A stretch of DNA of 64,000 nt from Methanothermobacter wolfeii (GTDB taxonomy: Archaea; Methanobacteriota; Methanobacteria; Methanobacteriales; Methanothermobacteraceae): assembly GCF_025397995.1 (NCBI RefSeq), contig NZ_CP104550.1:710001-774000 (forward strand), written 5' to 3'. The notes under the pieces were generated by a model. It ran no database searches, had not been told where the DNA came from, and saw only the letters and a list, made by a program, of their open reading frames with translations. A program made the position numbers and the translations under genes. Positions 54,714-64,000 of the stretch are shown piece by piece. Position 1 is the first letter of the stretch, and each line of letters opens with the position of its first letter.

Positions 54714-56447
54714 TCAGGGTTTCCTGGCCCTGAAGTGGCTGTGGATCCTCTCTGCAACATCCCTGTTCATGTTCCTGACGGCCATGATCTCCTCAACACT
54801 TGCCCTTCCAAGTTCATCCAGGCTCCCGAAGTGCTCCATAAGGGCTCTCTTTCTCATGGGACCAACACCCCTTATGCTGTCAAGCTCTGATTCCAGGGAA
54901 CTCTTCTCACGCATCTTCCTGTGGTAGCTGACAGCGAACCTGTGGGCCTCATCACGGAGATGCCTTAAGACCTGGAGGGGGCCTTCTGATACCTCCACGG
55001 GACTGGAAAGGCCGGGGACGTAGATCTCCTCCCTCTTCTTTGCTATGCTTATTACGGGCACATCAACCCCCACCGACCTCAGACCCTCAAGGGCTGATCT
55101 GAGCTGGCCCTTCCCGCCGTCAATGAGTATAAGGTCAGGTTTATCCAGTTCAGGGTTTGAGTATCGTCTTTCAACAAGTTCCCTTATCATGGCATAGTCA
55201 TCGGGTCCATCCGTCCTGATACGGTACCTCCTGTACTGTGAGGGTGCAGGTTTACCATCAATGAAGACGGCCACCGAACCGGCAGCCGACTCTCCTCCTA
55301 TGTTTGATATGTCAAGGCCCTCAATTCTTCCGGGTATCCCTGGAAGTTTCAGCTCATCCCTGAGTTCAAGGAGCACGTCCCTCCTTTTACTCTTCTGTTT
55401 GAGGATCACCGAAGCATTCCTCCGTGCTATGTTAAGGAGCCTTCTCCCTGCACCCCCAGCCGGTGAGTGGATCCTGACAGGGGCGTCCCTGAGTTCAGAG
55501 AGCCACTCCTCTATCACGGCGTCCCTGACAGGGTGGTTCACGATTATCTCCCCCGGGATGTACCTGGGGATGCCATAGTACTGCTTTATGAAGGCCTCCA
55601 TGACCTCGGTGTCCGTGGCGGACCCCTTCATTATGAAGTCATCCTTCCCTATTATCTTCCCGTCACGTATCTGCAGCACCACAACGGCAGATGTATCCCC
55701 TGAACCCTCTGAGGCTATGATGTCCTGGTCAAGAGAGTCGGTGAATGCAGCGTACTGTCTCTCCATAACATCACGTATTGATTCAATCTGGTCACGTATG
55801 ATGGCGGCCCTCTCAAATTCAAGGTTCCCGGCGGCTTCATTCATCTCGACCTCAAGCTCATCTATGATCTCGGTGTAGCGGCCCTGGAAGAAGAGCTCAA
55901 CCCTGTCAATGATCTCCATGTAGTCCTCCCTGCTTATACCCCCCGAGCACGGGGCGTGGCAGAGGTCTATCTGACTGTTGAGGCATGGACCATCCATCCT
56001 CCTGCAGCTCCTGACCCTGAAGAGGGACTTTATGAACTTCAGGGTCTTCCTGACGGCGCCGGTGTCAGTGAAGGGGCCGAAGTACCTTGCGGAGTCCCCT
56101 CCTATGGTCCTTGTTATGAGGACCCTGGGGTACTCCTCGTCAGTGATCTTTATGAAGGGGTACCTCTTATCATCCTTGAGCCTGACATTGTAGGGGGGCC
56201 TGTACCTCTTTATAAGGTTTGATTCGAGTATCAGGGCTTCCTTCTCATTCCCTGTGAGTATGTACTCTATACTGTCAAGGTGCCGCATCATGGCCCGGGT
56301 TTTGGGGTTATCGTTCTCCCTGAAGTAGGATGAAACCCTCTTCCTCAGGGAGATGGATTTACCAACATAGAGGACCTGGCCCCTGCTGTCACGGAATATG
56401 TAGACTCCGGTCTTATCTGGAAGTTCACGGTAGTCCTTAACCCTCAA
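54714..56447 (-). CDS. uvrC: Excinuclease ABC subunit C
   Basis: The protein has 577 residues. The GIY-YIG nuclease domain is at the N-terminus (TGVYIFRDSRGQVLYVGK), a UVR motif lies near residue 205 (LEFERAAIIRDQI), then the RNase H-like endonuclease part (GLDISNIGGESAAGSVAVF) and a C-terminal helix-hairpin-helix (IRGVGPMRKRALMEHFG). It makes both incisions in UvrABC nucleotide excision repair. UvrABC is bacterial in origin and uncommon in thermophilic archaea, so transfer is likely. Confidence 0.95.
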   Translation of the reverse strand: MRVKDYRELPDKTGVYIFRDSRGQVLYVGKSISLRKRVSSYFRENDNPKTRAMMRHLDSIEYILTGNEKEALILESNLIKRYRPPYNVRLKDDKRYPFIKITDEEYPRVLITRTIGGDSARYFGPFTDTGAVRKTLKFIKSLFRVRSCRRMDGPCLNSQIDLCHAPCSGGISREDYMEIIDRVELFFQGRYTEIIDELEVEMNEAAGNLEFERAAIIRDQIESIRDVMERQYAAFTDSLDQDIIASEGSGDTSAVVVLQIRDGKIIGKDDFIMKGSATDTEVMEAFIKQYYGIPRYIPGEIIVNHPVRDAVIEEWLSELRDAPVRIHSPAGGAGRRLLNIARRNASVILKQKSKRRDVLLELRDELKLPGIPGRIEGLDISNIGGESAAGSVAVFIDGKPAPSQYRRYRIRTDGPDDYAMIRELVERRYSNPELDKPDLILIDGGKGQLRSALEGLRSVGVDVPVISIAKKREEIYVPGLSSPVEVSEGPLQVLRHLRDEAHRFAVSYHRKMREKSSLESELDSIRGVGPMRKRALMEHFGSLDELGRASVEEIMAVRNMNRDVAERIHSHFRARKP

Positions 56448-56490
56448 TTTATCCTCCCATCCAGTATTTCATTAATAGTTCATACGTTAT

Positions 56491-56576
56491 GGTAAACGGT
56501 TCCGCTCTGCACAGCCTATACAAGTATCTTATTCGCTTCAGGGTAAACAGTTTCACACTACACAACCTATATATAA
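56491..56576. promoter_or_regulatory. Direct repeat and TATA box in the uvrC/uvrB divergent promoter
   Basis: About 35 bases starting GGTAAACGGTTCCGC at 56491 recur at 56542 (GGTAAACAGTTTCAC) with roughly 80 per cent identity, a 51-bp period. The second copy ends in CTATATATAA (56568-56575), a TATA box well placed for uvrB. The repeat could be a pair of regulator sites for the repair genes or a duplication scar. Confidence 0.55.
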
Positions 56577-56630
56577 TGCTACACTAAAATATATCTTCAC
56601 CATAAAGGTCCTTATTTTCAGTGATCTGTG

Positions 56631-58571
56631 ATGAAATTTAAACTGGTATCTGATTACAGACCCCTCGGGGATCAGCCAAAGGCCATAAGATCCCTTGTTG
56701 ACGGTATAAGATCCGGGATGAGGGAACAGACCCTTCTGGGTGTTACAGGGTCAGGGAAGACATTCACAATCGCCAATGTCATTGAGGAGGTCCAGAAACC
56801 CACCCTTGTAATCTCCCACAACAAGACACTGGCAGCCCAGCTCTATGAGGAGTTCAGGGAGTTCTTTCCGGAAAACGCCGTCGAGTACTTCGTCAGCTAC
56901 TATGACTTCTACCAGCCGGAGGCCTACATACCCCAGACAGACACCTACATTGACAAGGAGGCCTCAATAAATGATGAGATAGACCGTATGAGGCACTCCG
57001 CAACCCAGGCCCTCCTGTCAAGGGATGATGTCATCGTCGTATCAAGCGTCTCCTGCATCTACGGTATAGGAGCCCCCGCGGATTACGGTGAATTCACCAT
57101 ACACCTTGAGGTGGGCTCCAGGATGGACAGGGAGGAGATACTCTCAAACCTGGTCCACATGCAGTACGAGCGGAACGACGTTGAATTCAACAGGGGCCAG
57201 TTCAGGGTCCGCGGGGACACCATAGAGGTTAACCCGGTCCATGGAACCCCACCCATAAGGATAGAGCTCTTCGGTGACGAGGTGGACTCAATATCACTGG
57301 TCCACAGGGTGACGGGTAAAAGGCTCCAGGAACTTGAAAGGATAACCATATTCCCCGCCAAACACTTCGTGATACCGGAAGACCGCCTTGAGAGGGCCAT
57401 AAAATCCATAGAGGAGGAACTCGAGGATCGTTTAAGGGTCCTCAGGAGTCAGAACAAACTCCTTGAGGCTCAGAGACTGGAGCAGAGGACACTCTTCGAC
57501 ATTGAAATGCTCAGGGAGATGGGTTACTGTCAGGGTATAGAGAACTACTCCATGCACCTCAGCGGTAGGAAGTGGGGTGAAAAACCCAACACCCTACTTG
57601 ACTACTTCCCCGATGATTTCCTAACGGTTATAGACGAGTCCCATGTCACGGTACCCCAGATAAGGGGCATGTACAATGGTGACAGGGCAAGGAAGAATAC
57701 CCTGGTGGAGTATGGCTTCAGACTCCCCAGTGCAAAGGAGAACAGGCCCCTGCGCTTCGATGAATTCCAGGAGAGCATCAAACAGGTGATATACGTCTCA
57801 GCAACACCCGGAAGATATGAGCTTTCAAGGAGCCAGAGGGTGGTTGAGCAGATCATAAGGCCAACAGGACTCGTTGACCCTGAGGTCCTGCTGAGGCCGG
57901 TCAGGGGACAGGTGGATGATCTGCTGGCAGAGATAAAGAAGAGGATCTCCAGGGGCCAGAGGGTCCTTGTAACAACCCTTACAAAGAGGATGGCCGAGGA
58001 CCTCACCGACTACTATTCAAAGATGGGGATAAAGGTGAGGTACCTCCACTCGGAGATAGACACCCTTGAGCGTGTTGAAATCATCGATGACCTCAGGAGG
58101 GGTGAATTCGACTGCCTGGTGGGTGTGAACCTCCTGAGGGAGGGCCTGGACCTTCCAGAGGTTTCACTGGTGGCCATACTTGATGCCGATAAGGAGGGGT
58201 TCCTCAGATCAGAAACATCCCTCATACAGACTATAGGGAGGGCGGCAAGGAACGTTAACGGCCAGGTGATCATATACGCTGACAGGCTGACGGATTCTGT
58301 GCGGGCCGCCGTTGAGACCACCAACAGAAGAAGGAAGCTGCAGATAGAATACAACAGGAAACACGGCATAAAACCCCGGAGCACAAGGAGAACCCTTAAA
58401 GAGAAGAAGGACCCTGAAAAGATTGATGCCGGGGAGATACCCCCTGATGAGCTCAGGGTCCTTATAAAGGACCTTGAGGCTGAGATGCGTGCAGCTGCAA
58501 GGAACCTTGAATTTGAAAGGGCAGCCAGACTCAGGGACCAGATAATGTCCCTTAAGGGTTCACAAGGTTAG
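56631..58571 (+). CDS. uvrB: Excinuclease ABC subunit B
   Basis: The protein has 646 residues. The Walker A motif is [10 protein letters not shown] near residue 40. The beta-hairpin [18 protein letters not shown] grips damaged DNA. Helicase motifs run through TIGRAARNV. The C-terminal UVR domain ([13 protein letters not shown]) binds UvrC. AGTGAT is 5 bp ahead of ATG 56631. It follows the divergent uvrC and is transcribed with uvrA. Confidence 0.95.
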   Translation: MKFKLVSDYRPLGDQPKAIRSLVDGIRSGMREQTLLGVTGSGKTFTIANVIEEVQKPTLVISHNKTLAAQLYEEFREFFPENAVEYFVSYYDFYQPEAYIPQTDTYIDKEASINDEIDRMRHSATQALLSRDDVIVVSSVSCIYGIGAPADYGEFTIHLEVGSRMDREEILSNLVHMQYERNDVEFNRGQFRVRGDTIEVNPVHGTPPIRIELFGDEVDSISLVHRVTGKRLQELERITIFPAKHFVIPEDRLERAIKSIEEELEDRLRVLRSQNKLLEAQRLEQRTLFDIEMLREMGYCQGIENYSMHLSGRKWGEKPNTLLDYFPDDFLTVIDESHVTVPQIRGMYNGDRARKNTLVEYGFRLPSAKENRPLRFDEFQESIKQVIYVSATPGRYELSRSQRVVEQIIRPTGLVDPEVLLRPVRGQVDDLLAEIKKRISRGQRVLVTTLTKRMAEDLTDYYSKMGIKVRYLHSEIDTLERVEIIDDLRRGEFDCLVGVNLLREGLDLPEVSLVAILDADKEGFLRSETSLIQTIGRAARNVNGQVIIYADRLTDSVRAAVETTNRRRKLQIEYNRKHGIKPRSTRRTLKEKKDPEKIDAGEIPPDELRVLIKDLEAEMRAAARNLEFERAARLRDQIMSLKGSQG

Positions 58572-58618
58572 CGATTATTGAGTCATTCTCTGATAGATTA
58601 AGATTATTGAGGTATCAT

Positions 58619-61486
58619 ATGAGTGGAAAGATAGTTATTAAGGGTGCGAGGGAGCACAACCTCCAGGACATTGACCTTGAACTGCCAAGGGACAGGTTCA
58701 TAGTTATAACAGGTATAAGCGGGTCAGGGAAGTCCTCACTCGCCTTTGACACGATATACGCCGAGGGCCAGAGGAGGTACGTGGAGTCCCTCTCAGCCTA
58801 TGCAAGGCAGTTCCTCGGACAGATGAAGAAGCCTGAGATAGACTACATTGAAGGATTATCCCCTGCAATATCCATTGACCAGAAAACCACGAGGGTGAAC
58901 CCGCGTTCAACCGTGGGGACCATAACAGAGATTTATGACTACCTGAGGCTGCTCTTTGCAAGGATAGGTAAACCCCACTGCTATGTATGCGGGAGGGAGA
59001 TACAGCAGCAGACATCCACCCAGATAGTGGACAGTATAATGGAAGATGATGAGGGCGCAAGGATCCTTGTACTCGCCCCCGTGATAAGGGACCGTAAGGG
59101 GGAACACCAGCGGGTTTTTGAGAGGCTCAGGGGCCAGGGCTTTGCAAGGGTACGTGTGGATGGCGAGATACATGAACTCGGGGAGGACTTCAACCTTGAA
59201 AAGAACAGGAAGCACTCAATAGAGGTGGTTGTGGACCGCCTTGCAGTCAGGAAGGACACGGAGTTCAGGAAGAGACTGGCAGATTCCGTTGAAACAGCAC
59301 TCCAGCTCGGTGAGGGTACAATAAAGGTACTATACCATGACACCGGCGAGGAGAAGGTCTACAGTGAACACTTCGCATGCCCTGACTGCGGCATAAACTT
59401 TGAGGAGATAAGCCCCAGGATGTTCTCCTTCAACAGTCCCCACGGAGCATGCCCCGAGTGCAATGGCCTTGGAAGCAAGCTTGAAATCGACCCTGACCTG
59501 GTGGTGCCCTACCCCGAGAGGTCCATAAATGAGGGCGCCATCGTACCCTGGAGTAAATCAGGGAAAAGGGATAACTACTACCACCAGATGCTAGAGGCCG
59601 TGGCGGATCACTTCGGCTTCAGCCTCGACACACCCTTCAGGGACCTTAAAGAGGAACACAGAAGAGCAGTACTCTACGGGACCGATGAAAAGATACAGTT
59701 CGTATTTCAGAGGAAAAACAGGACCTACAGGGTTAACAGGCGATTCGAGGGCGTGATACCCAGGATGGAAAGGATCTACATGGAGACAAAATCTAACTAC
59801 ATGAGGACCTATATAGGGAAGTTCATGAGCAACCATGCGTGTCCGGTCTGCAGGGGAAGCAGGCTCAGACCAGAGAGCCTCTCAGTTACCGTCGGGGGTA
59901 AATCAATACATGAAGTCACCGAGATGTCAATCTCAGAGGCCAGGGACTTCTTCGAATCCCTTGAACTCACCGAGAGGGAGGAGTACATTGGAAGGGAGGT
60001 CCTCAAGGAGATACGTGAAAGGCTGAACTTCCTCGTGGATGTGGGCCTCGACTACCTCACACTCTCAAGGTCATCAGGGACGCTTTCAGGCGGAGAGGCC
60101 CAGAGGATACGGCTGGCAACCCAGATAGGCTCGGGCCTTGTGGGGGTACTCTACATACTGGATGAGCCAAGCATAGGACTGCATCAGAGGGACAACAGGC
60201 GCCTCATAAGGACCCTCGAGAGGCTCAGGGACCTTGGAAACACCCTGATAGTGGTGGAACACGATGAGGAGACAATACGCTCCGCCGATCACGTGGTTGA
60301 CATAGGACCAGGGGCAGGCGAACACGGGGGCCACGTGGTTGCACAGGGAACGCCCGAGGAGATAATGGAGGACCCTGAATCCCTCACAGGCGCATACCTC
60401 TCAGGAAGGAAAACCATACCGGTACCCGAGTTCAGGAGGAAGCCATCAGGAAGGTACATCACAGTGAGGGGGGCGAGGGAGAACAACCTCAGGGACATCG
60501 ATGTAAGGTTCCCTGTGGGCCTCTTCACCTGCGTCACCGGGGTCTCGGGGTCAGGTAAGAGCACCCTGGTGAACGAGATACTCTACAGGGGCGTCTACGA
60601 GCTCCTGAACCACAAGCACATGAACGCAGGAAGCCACAGGGACATCGAGGGGCTTGAACACATTGACAAGGTCGTGATAATAGACCAGTCACCAATAGGG
60701 AGGACGCCCAGATCAAACCCGGCGACCTACACCGGTGTCTTCACACCTATAAGGGAACTCTTCGCCCAGACACCCGAGGCAAAGAAGAGGGGTTACCGTC
60801 CGGGCAGGTTCAGCTTCAACGTCAAGGGTGGGCGCTGCGAGGCCTGCAGCGGTGATGGTATAATCAAGATAGAGATGCACTTCCTTGCAGACGTCTACGT
60901 GCCATGTGAGGTATGCAGGGGGCGTAGATACAATGATGAAACCCTCGAGATAAGGTACAGGGGGAAGAACATTGCAGAGGTCCTTGAGATGACCGTTGAG
61001 GAGGCCCTTGAATTCTTTGAGAACATACCATCACTCAGGAGCAAACTCCAGACCCTCTACGATGTGGGCCTTGGCTACATAAAACTCGGCCAGCCCGCAA
61101 CAACCCTCTCTGGAGGGGAGGCCCAGAGGGTTAAACTTGCAAAGGAGCTGGGCAGGAGGAGCACAGGCAGAACCCTCTACATACTTGATGAACCCACAAC
61201 AGGACTCCACTTCGATGATATAAGGAGGCTCCTGGACGTCCTGGGACGCCTTGTTGATGCAGGGAACACCGTGGTTGTCATAGAACACAACCTTGACGTT
61301 ATAAAGTCAGCGGACCACATCATAGACCTGGGCCCAGAGGGAGGTGACCGTGGAGGACTTGTGGTTGCAGAGGGGACACCTGAGGAGGTTGCAGCTTCAG
61401 GGACACATACAGGCCGCTTCCTGAGGGAGGTCCTCGCTGAAAGATCCTCCGGGGGTGAGGTGGCCGAGAAGGACACGGCCAAATAA
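58619..61486 (+). CDS. uvrA: Excinuclease ABC subunit A
   Basis: The protein has 955 residues with two ABC ATPase modules. The first Walker A is [12 protein letters not shown] and the second [12 protein letters not shown]. Zinc-binding cysteine sets appear in CPDCGINF with CPECNG, CPVCRG, and CEACSGDGI with CEVCRGRRY. Signature motifs are [12 protein letters not shown] and [12 protein letters not shown]. It recognises damage and loads UvrB. GAGGT lies 5 bp ahead of ATG 58619. Confidence 0.95.
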   Translation: MSGKIVIKGAREHNLQDIDLELPRDRFIVITGISGSGKSSLAFDTIYAEGQRRYVESLSAYARQFLGQMKKPEIDYIEGLSPAISIDQKTTRVNPRSTVGTITEIYDYLRLLFARIGKPHCYVCGREIQQQTSTQIVDSIMEDDEGARILVLAPVIRDRKGEHQRVFERLRGQGFARVRVDGEIHELGEDFNLEKNRKHSIEVVVDRLAVRKDTEFRKRLADSVETALQLGEGTIKVLYHDTGEEKVYSEHFACPDCGINFEEISPRMFSFNSPHGACPECNGLGSKLEIDPDLVVPYPERSINEGAIVPWSKSGKRDNYYHQMLEAVADHFGFSLDTPFRDLKEEHRRAVLYGTDEKIQFVFQRKNRTYRVNRRFEGVIPRMERIYMETKSNYMRTYIGKFMSNHACPVCRGSRLRPESLSVTVGGKSIHEVTEMSISEARDFFESLELTEREEYIGREVLKEIRERLNFLVDVGLDYLTLSRSSGTLSGGEAQRIRLATQIGSGLVGVLYILDEPSIGLHQRDNRRLIRTLERLRDLGNTLIVVEHDEETIRSADHVVDIGPGAGEHGGHVVAQGTPEEIMEDPESLTGAYLSGRKTIPVPEFRRKPSGRYITVRGARENNLRDIDVRFPVGLFTCVTGVSGSGKSTLVNEILYRGVYELLNHKHMNAGSHRDIEGLEHIDKVVIIDQSPIGRTPRSNPATYTGVFTPIRELFAQTPEAKKRGYRPGRFSFNVKGGRCEACSGDGIIKIEMHFLADVYVPCEVCRGRRYNDETLEIRYRGKNIAEVLEMTVEEALEFFENIPSLRSKLQTLYDVGLGYIKLGQPATTLSGGEAQRVKLAKELGRRSTGRTLYILDEPTTGLHFDDIRRLLDVLGRLVDAGNTVVVIEHNLDVIKSADHIIDLGPEGGDRGGLVVAEGTPEEVAASGTHTGRFLREVLAERSSGGEVAEKDTAK

Positions 61487-61634
61487 TTCCCTCCATGATC
61501 ATCCATTTCTCCCTCCAGGACTTAGTAAAGGGCTTTCAGACCATTATCCTGAGATCATTCCCCTATTTTTCACAGCAGCAGAGAATTGAGGAAATTTTTT
61601 ATATGAAGTGGCACAGAAATTCTATGTGGTAATC

Positions 61635-62662
61635 ATGAAATACCTTGAGGAGATCTCGATGATCATTGCAGCATCCATCATGATGCTTGCAGTTAACTGG
61701 AATCCTGGAATCGCAATGTTTCTACCCCTCATAACCATTGGACGACCCTCTCTGAAGTCTGTGAGAATGGCCCTGCTTCTAGTGGCAGTCTTCACGGCGC
61801 TTATTCTTATCCAGCCAATGGCCGGTGCAGCCGGAATTAACCTCCCCGATGAGCTCTTCAGGCTGGTTCTCCTGATGCTCTTCATAGTCATGGTGGCCCT
61901 TCTCATTGAGAGGGTTGAGAAGGTCCGGTCCTGAGGGAACTTAACAGGGAACTTAAAAGGCAGGCAGAGAGACTGGAAGATGCAAATAAGGAGCTTGAAG
62001 CCTTCGCATACTCTGTATCCCATGACCTCAGGGTCCCCTTGAGGGCGATAGATGGGTTTTCAAGGATACTCGTGGAGGACTATGAGGACAAACTTGATGA
62101 GGAGGGTGTCAGGCTCCTTGGAATCATAAGGGATAACACCAAGAAGATGGGGCAGCTCATCGATGACATACTCATGCTCTCAAGGGCCGGAAGACAGGAT
62201 ATGAAACTTGACAGGCTCGACATGAAGGCCCTTACAGAGTCCGTATACAGGGAACTTGCAGATCAGGAGGACAGGGCCATAGAGTTCTCGGTTGCTGATC
62301 TTCCCCCGGCCTATGCGGACCGGGCCCTCATGACCCAGGTGCTCAGCAACCTCCTCTCCAACGCCATCAAGTTCACCCGGGAGAGGAACCCTGCAAGGAT
62401 AGAGGTTGGCTTCTATGAGGAGGACGATGAATACGTGTATTACGTCAGGGACAACGGGGCCGGCTTCGATATGAAGTATGTGAATAAACTCTTCGGACTC
62501 TTCCAGAGACTCCACAGCTCCGATGAATTCGAGGGCACCGGCGTGGGGCTTTCAATAGTCCAGAGGATTATAAGGAGGCATGGAGGAAGGGTCTGGGGTG
62601 AGGGTGAAGTTGACAGGGGAGCCACCATCTACTTCACACTTCCAAAGGCGGTGAGAGAATGA
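61635..62662 (+). pseudogene. Membrane sensor histidine kinase, split by a frameshift
   Basis: The first frame (61635-61934) gives 99 residues with three helices and ends VEKVRS-stop. In the -1 frame from 61931 the sequence goes on as [25 protein letters not shown], then the H-box [15 protein letters not shown]-box [10 protein letters not shown] and the ATP-site motifs DNGAGFD and GTGVGLSIV. Adding one C at TCCTGAGG restores a single protein of about 342 residues. No normal start codon exists ahead of the H-box in the second frame, so a split gene would not make a working kinase unless CTG 61931 is used. Confidence 0.8.
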
Positions 62663-63093
62663 TTGATGCGGACATACTGCTGGTTGAGGACAACCCAACA
62701 GATGCAGAGCTTACCATGAGGGCACTTAAGAAGAACAACCTTGCAAACAAGCTTCATTGGGTTAAGGATGGTGAAGAGGCCCTTGATTACATATTTGCAA
62801 GGGGAAAGTACGCAGACAGGGACCCCGGGAACATACCGAAGCTCATCCTCCTGGACCTCAGGATGCCCAAGGTCGATGGGCTTGAAGTCCTCCAGGAAAT
62901 CAAGAGGGATGAGACAGCAAGCAGGATACCCGTAGTGGTACTCACATCCTCCAAGGAGGATGAGGACATAGTTGAGAGCTATAAGCTTGGAGTTAACAGT
63001 TACGTCAGCAAGCCGGTGGAGTTTGATGAGTTTATAAGTGCCGTGTCCACCCTCGGCTTCTACTGGATGCTTATAAACCAGCCACCTGAATAG
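62659..63093 (+). CDS. Single-domain response regulator (Rcp1-like)
   Basis: The protein has 144 residues of REC domain only. The acidic pair is in [12 protein letters not shown], the phosphorylated aspartate in [13 protein letters not shown], and the conserved lysine in SYVSKPVEF. It overlaps the histidine kinase stop (ATGA), so it is probably that kinase's partner. There is no output domain, so it acts by protein contact or as a phosphate relay. Confidence 0.9.
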   Translation: MIDADILLVEDNPTDAELTMRALKKNNLANKLHWVKDGEEALDYIFARGKYADRDPGNIPKLILLDLRMPKVDGLEVLQEIKRDETASRIPVVVLTSSKEDEDIVESYKLGVNSYVSKPVEFDEFISAVSTLGFYWMLINQPPE

Positions 63094-63118
63094 CAGGGAA
63101 TCTTTCAGAGGATTTAGA

Positions 63119-64000
63119 ATGGCAGACAGGGTTAAGGTGCTGATACTTGAAGACGTACCCATTGATGCAGAGCTCATCGTAAGGGAACTTAAAAGGGACG
63201 GTATTGAGTTTGACCATGTCACAGCAGATGATGAGGATTCCTTCAGAAGGGCCCTTGATGAATTCAAACCTGACATAGTCCTGGCAGACCACTCCCTCCC
63301 CAGCTTTGACGGGGTGTCAGCCCTTAAAATAGTCAAGGAAAAAAATGACATACCCTTTATATTTGTGAGCGGGAAGATAGGGGAAGAATTCGCTGTTGAG
63401 ATGCTGAAGGCCGGGGCAACGGATTACGTGCTGAAGAGCAACCTTTCAAAGCTCCCCCTTGCAGTAAGGAGAGCCCTTGATGAGGCTGCTGAGGAGAGGA
63501 AGATCAAAGAGGCCCAGAGGGCCCTTGAGGAGAGTGAAAGGAAATACAGGGCCCTCTTTGAGAAATCAGGGAACCCCATATTCATCTGCGCAACCGATGG
63601 AACCGTCCTCGACGTCAACCCGGCCGCCGCCGGGTTCCTGAAATCATTCCATGAGGATATCACAGGAAAGAACCTCCGTGAATGGGTAAGGGAGGATGAC
63701 TTCAGGAAGCTTTTCACCATGGTGAGAGCGGCCTTGTGAAGTTCAATGTTGGATTGAGGGGTCGTCTGCTGGACGTGTCCATGACGGCCGTGGACATGGG
63801 CGGGGAGAAGATCATCTACCTCCTGGGTAAGGATGTAACCTACCAGAAACACATTGAAAAGGAACTCAAATCCAGGAAGGAGGAGTACAGGGTCATATTT
63901 GAGAACACAGGTACACTTACACTGATCTGTGGCAGTGACATGGTAATAGAACTTGTTAACGGCGCCTTCGAGAGTTTCTCAGGTTACAGCAGGGGTGAGA
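63119..64000 (+). pseudogene. REC-PAS sensor protein, frameshifted and cut by the window edge
   Basis: The first frame (63119-63739) holds a REC domain (LILEDVPIDAELIV, aspartate in IVLADHSLPSFDG) and most of a PAS domain (RKYRALFEKSGNPIFICATDG). It ends at TTG-TGA. The PAS domain plainly continues in another frame (SGLVKFNVGLRGRLLDVSM) and runs into a second PAS domain (EYRVIFENTGTLTLICGSD) to the edge. One extra G near 63722-63724 would join them (MVESGLVKF). It is likely a hybrid sensor whose kinase part lies beyond the window. Confidence 0.78.

Noticed and set aside
1-64000. tRNA, rRNA or CRISPR genes
   Set aside because: Reading the spacers showed no cloverleaf-like gene, ribosomal RNA stretch or regular spacer-repeat array. 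A covariance search would be needed to exclude small C/D-box RNAs.
1-64000. Insertion sequence or integrated virus
   Set aside because: No transposase, integrase or terminal repeats of an insertion sequence were seen. The pseudomurein-binding enzyme resembles a viral lytic enzyme but has a signal peptide and chromosomal neighbours.

Overview
The window looks like chromosome from a thermophilic hydrogenotrophic methanogen of the genus Methanothermobacter. The evidence is a complete energy-converting hydrogenase A (eha) cluster with its polyferredoxins, a formylmethanofuran formyltransferase paralog, a pseudomurein-binding-repeat protein, archaeal TATA boxes, and Shine-Dalgarno sites of the form GGTGAT or GGAGG close to the start codon. 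The gene order agrees with what I remember of M. thermautotrophicus from the eha locus through uvrABC. I could not check strain identity.

Layout. (1) 1-11.3 kb is a surface-glycan locus: three sugar-nucleotide epimerase/dehydratase-type proteins, two family-2 and one family-4 glycosyltransferases, a UPF0104/AglD-type membrane protein, a Wzx-type flippase, a DUF1616 membrane protein and a small secreted protein. (2) 11.5-25.6 kb holds ehaA-ehaR, followed by a small ORF, an Ftr paralog, a PfkB kinase, a six-cluster polyferredoxin and a CBS-domain protein. (3) 25.6-30 kb holds a metal P-type ATPase behind an ArsR/SmtB-like operator, a convergent pseudomurein-binding transglutaminase-like protein, and a 550-bp AT-rich spacer. 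(4) 30-36.8 kb is biosynthetic: a flavin-type protein, asnB, gatC, an ACT protein, homoserine dehydrogenase, apgM and pyrG. (5) 36.8-48.7 kb holds a broken STT3/AglB-like gene and a prepilin peptidase with class III prepilins and four further proteins with pilin-like N-termini. A PepSY-like protein, an unknown membrane protein and a Dph6-like enzyme follow. (6) 48.7-54.6 kb holds UPF0201, UPF0200, 4-phosphopantoate--beta-alanine ligase, an M42 peptidase, a KaiC-like ATPase and a response regulator. (7) 54.7-61.5 kb is uvrC, divergent from uvrB-uvrA. (8) 61.6-64 kb is a histidine kinase and response-regulator cluster in which two genes carry frameshifts.

How the genes work together. Eha uses ion flow across the membrane to reduce ferredoxin with H2. 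The EhaN/O catalytic pair, the EhaP/Q ferredoxins and the membrane subunits are all present. The Ftr paralog and kinase downstream may tie this to the first steps of CO2 reduction. The glycan locus, the STT3-like gene and the secreted glycoprotein-like pilins fit a common theme of cell-surface building.

The least expected pattern is a set of short imperfect tandem duplications with periods of about 50-56 bp, mostly at gene 3' ends or in intergenic spacers. Four single-base frameshifts, two of them in C tracts, are either real gene decay or base-calling errors and need read-level checking.
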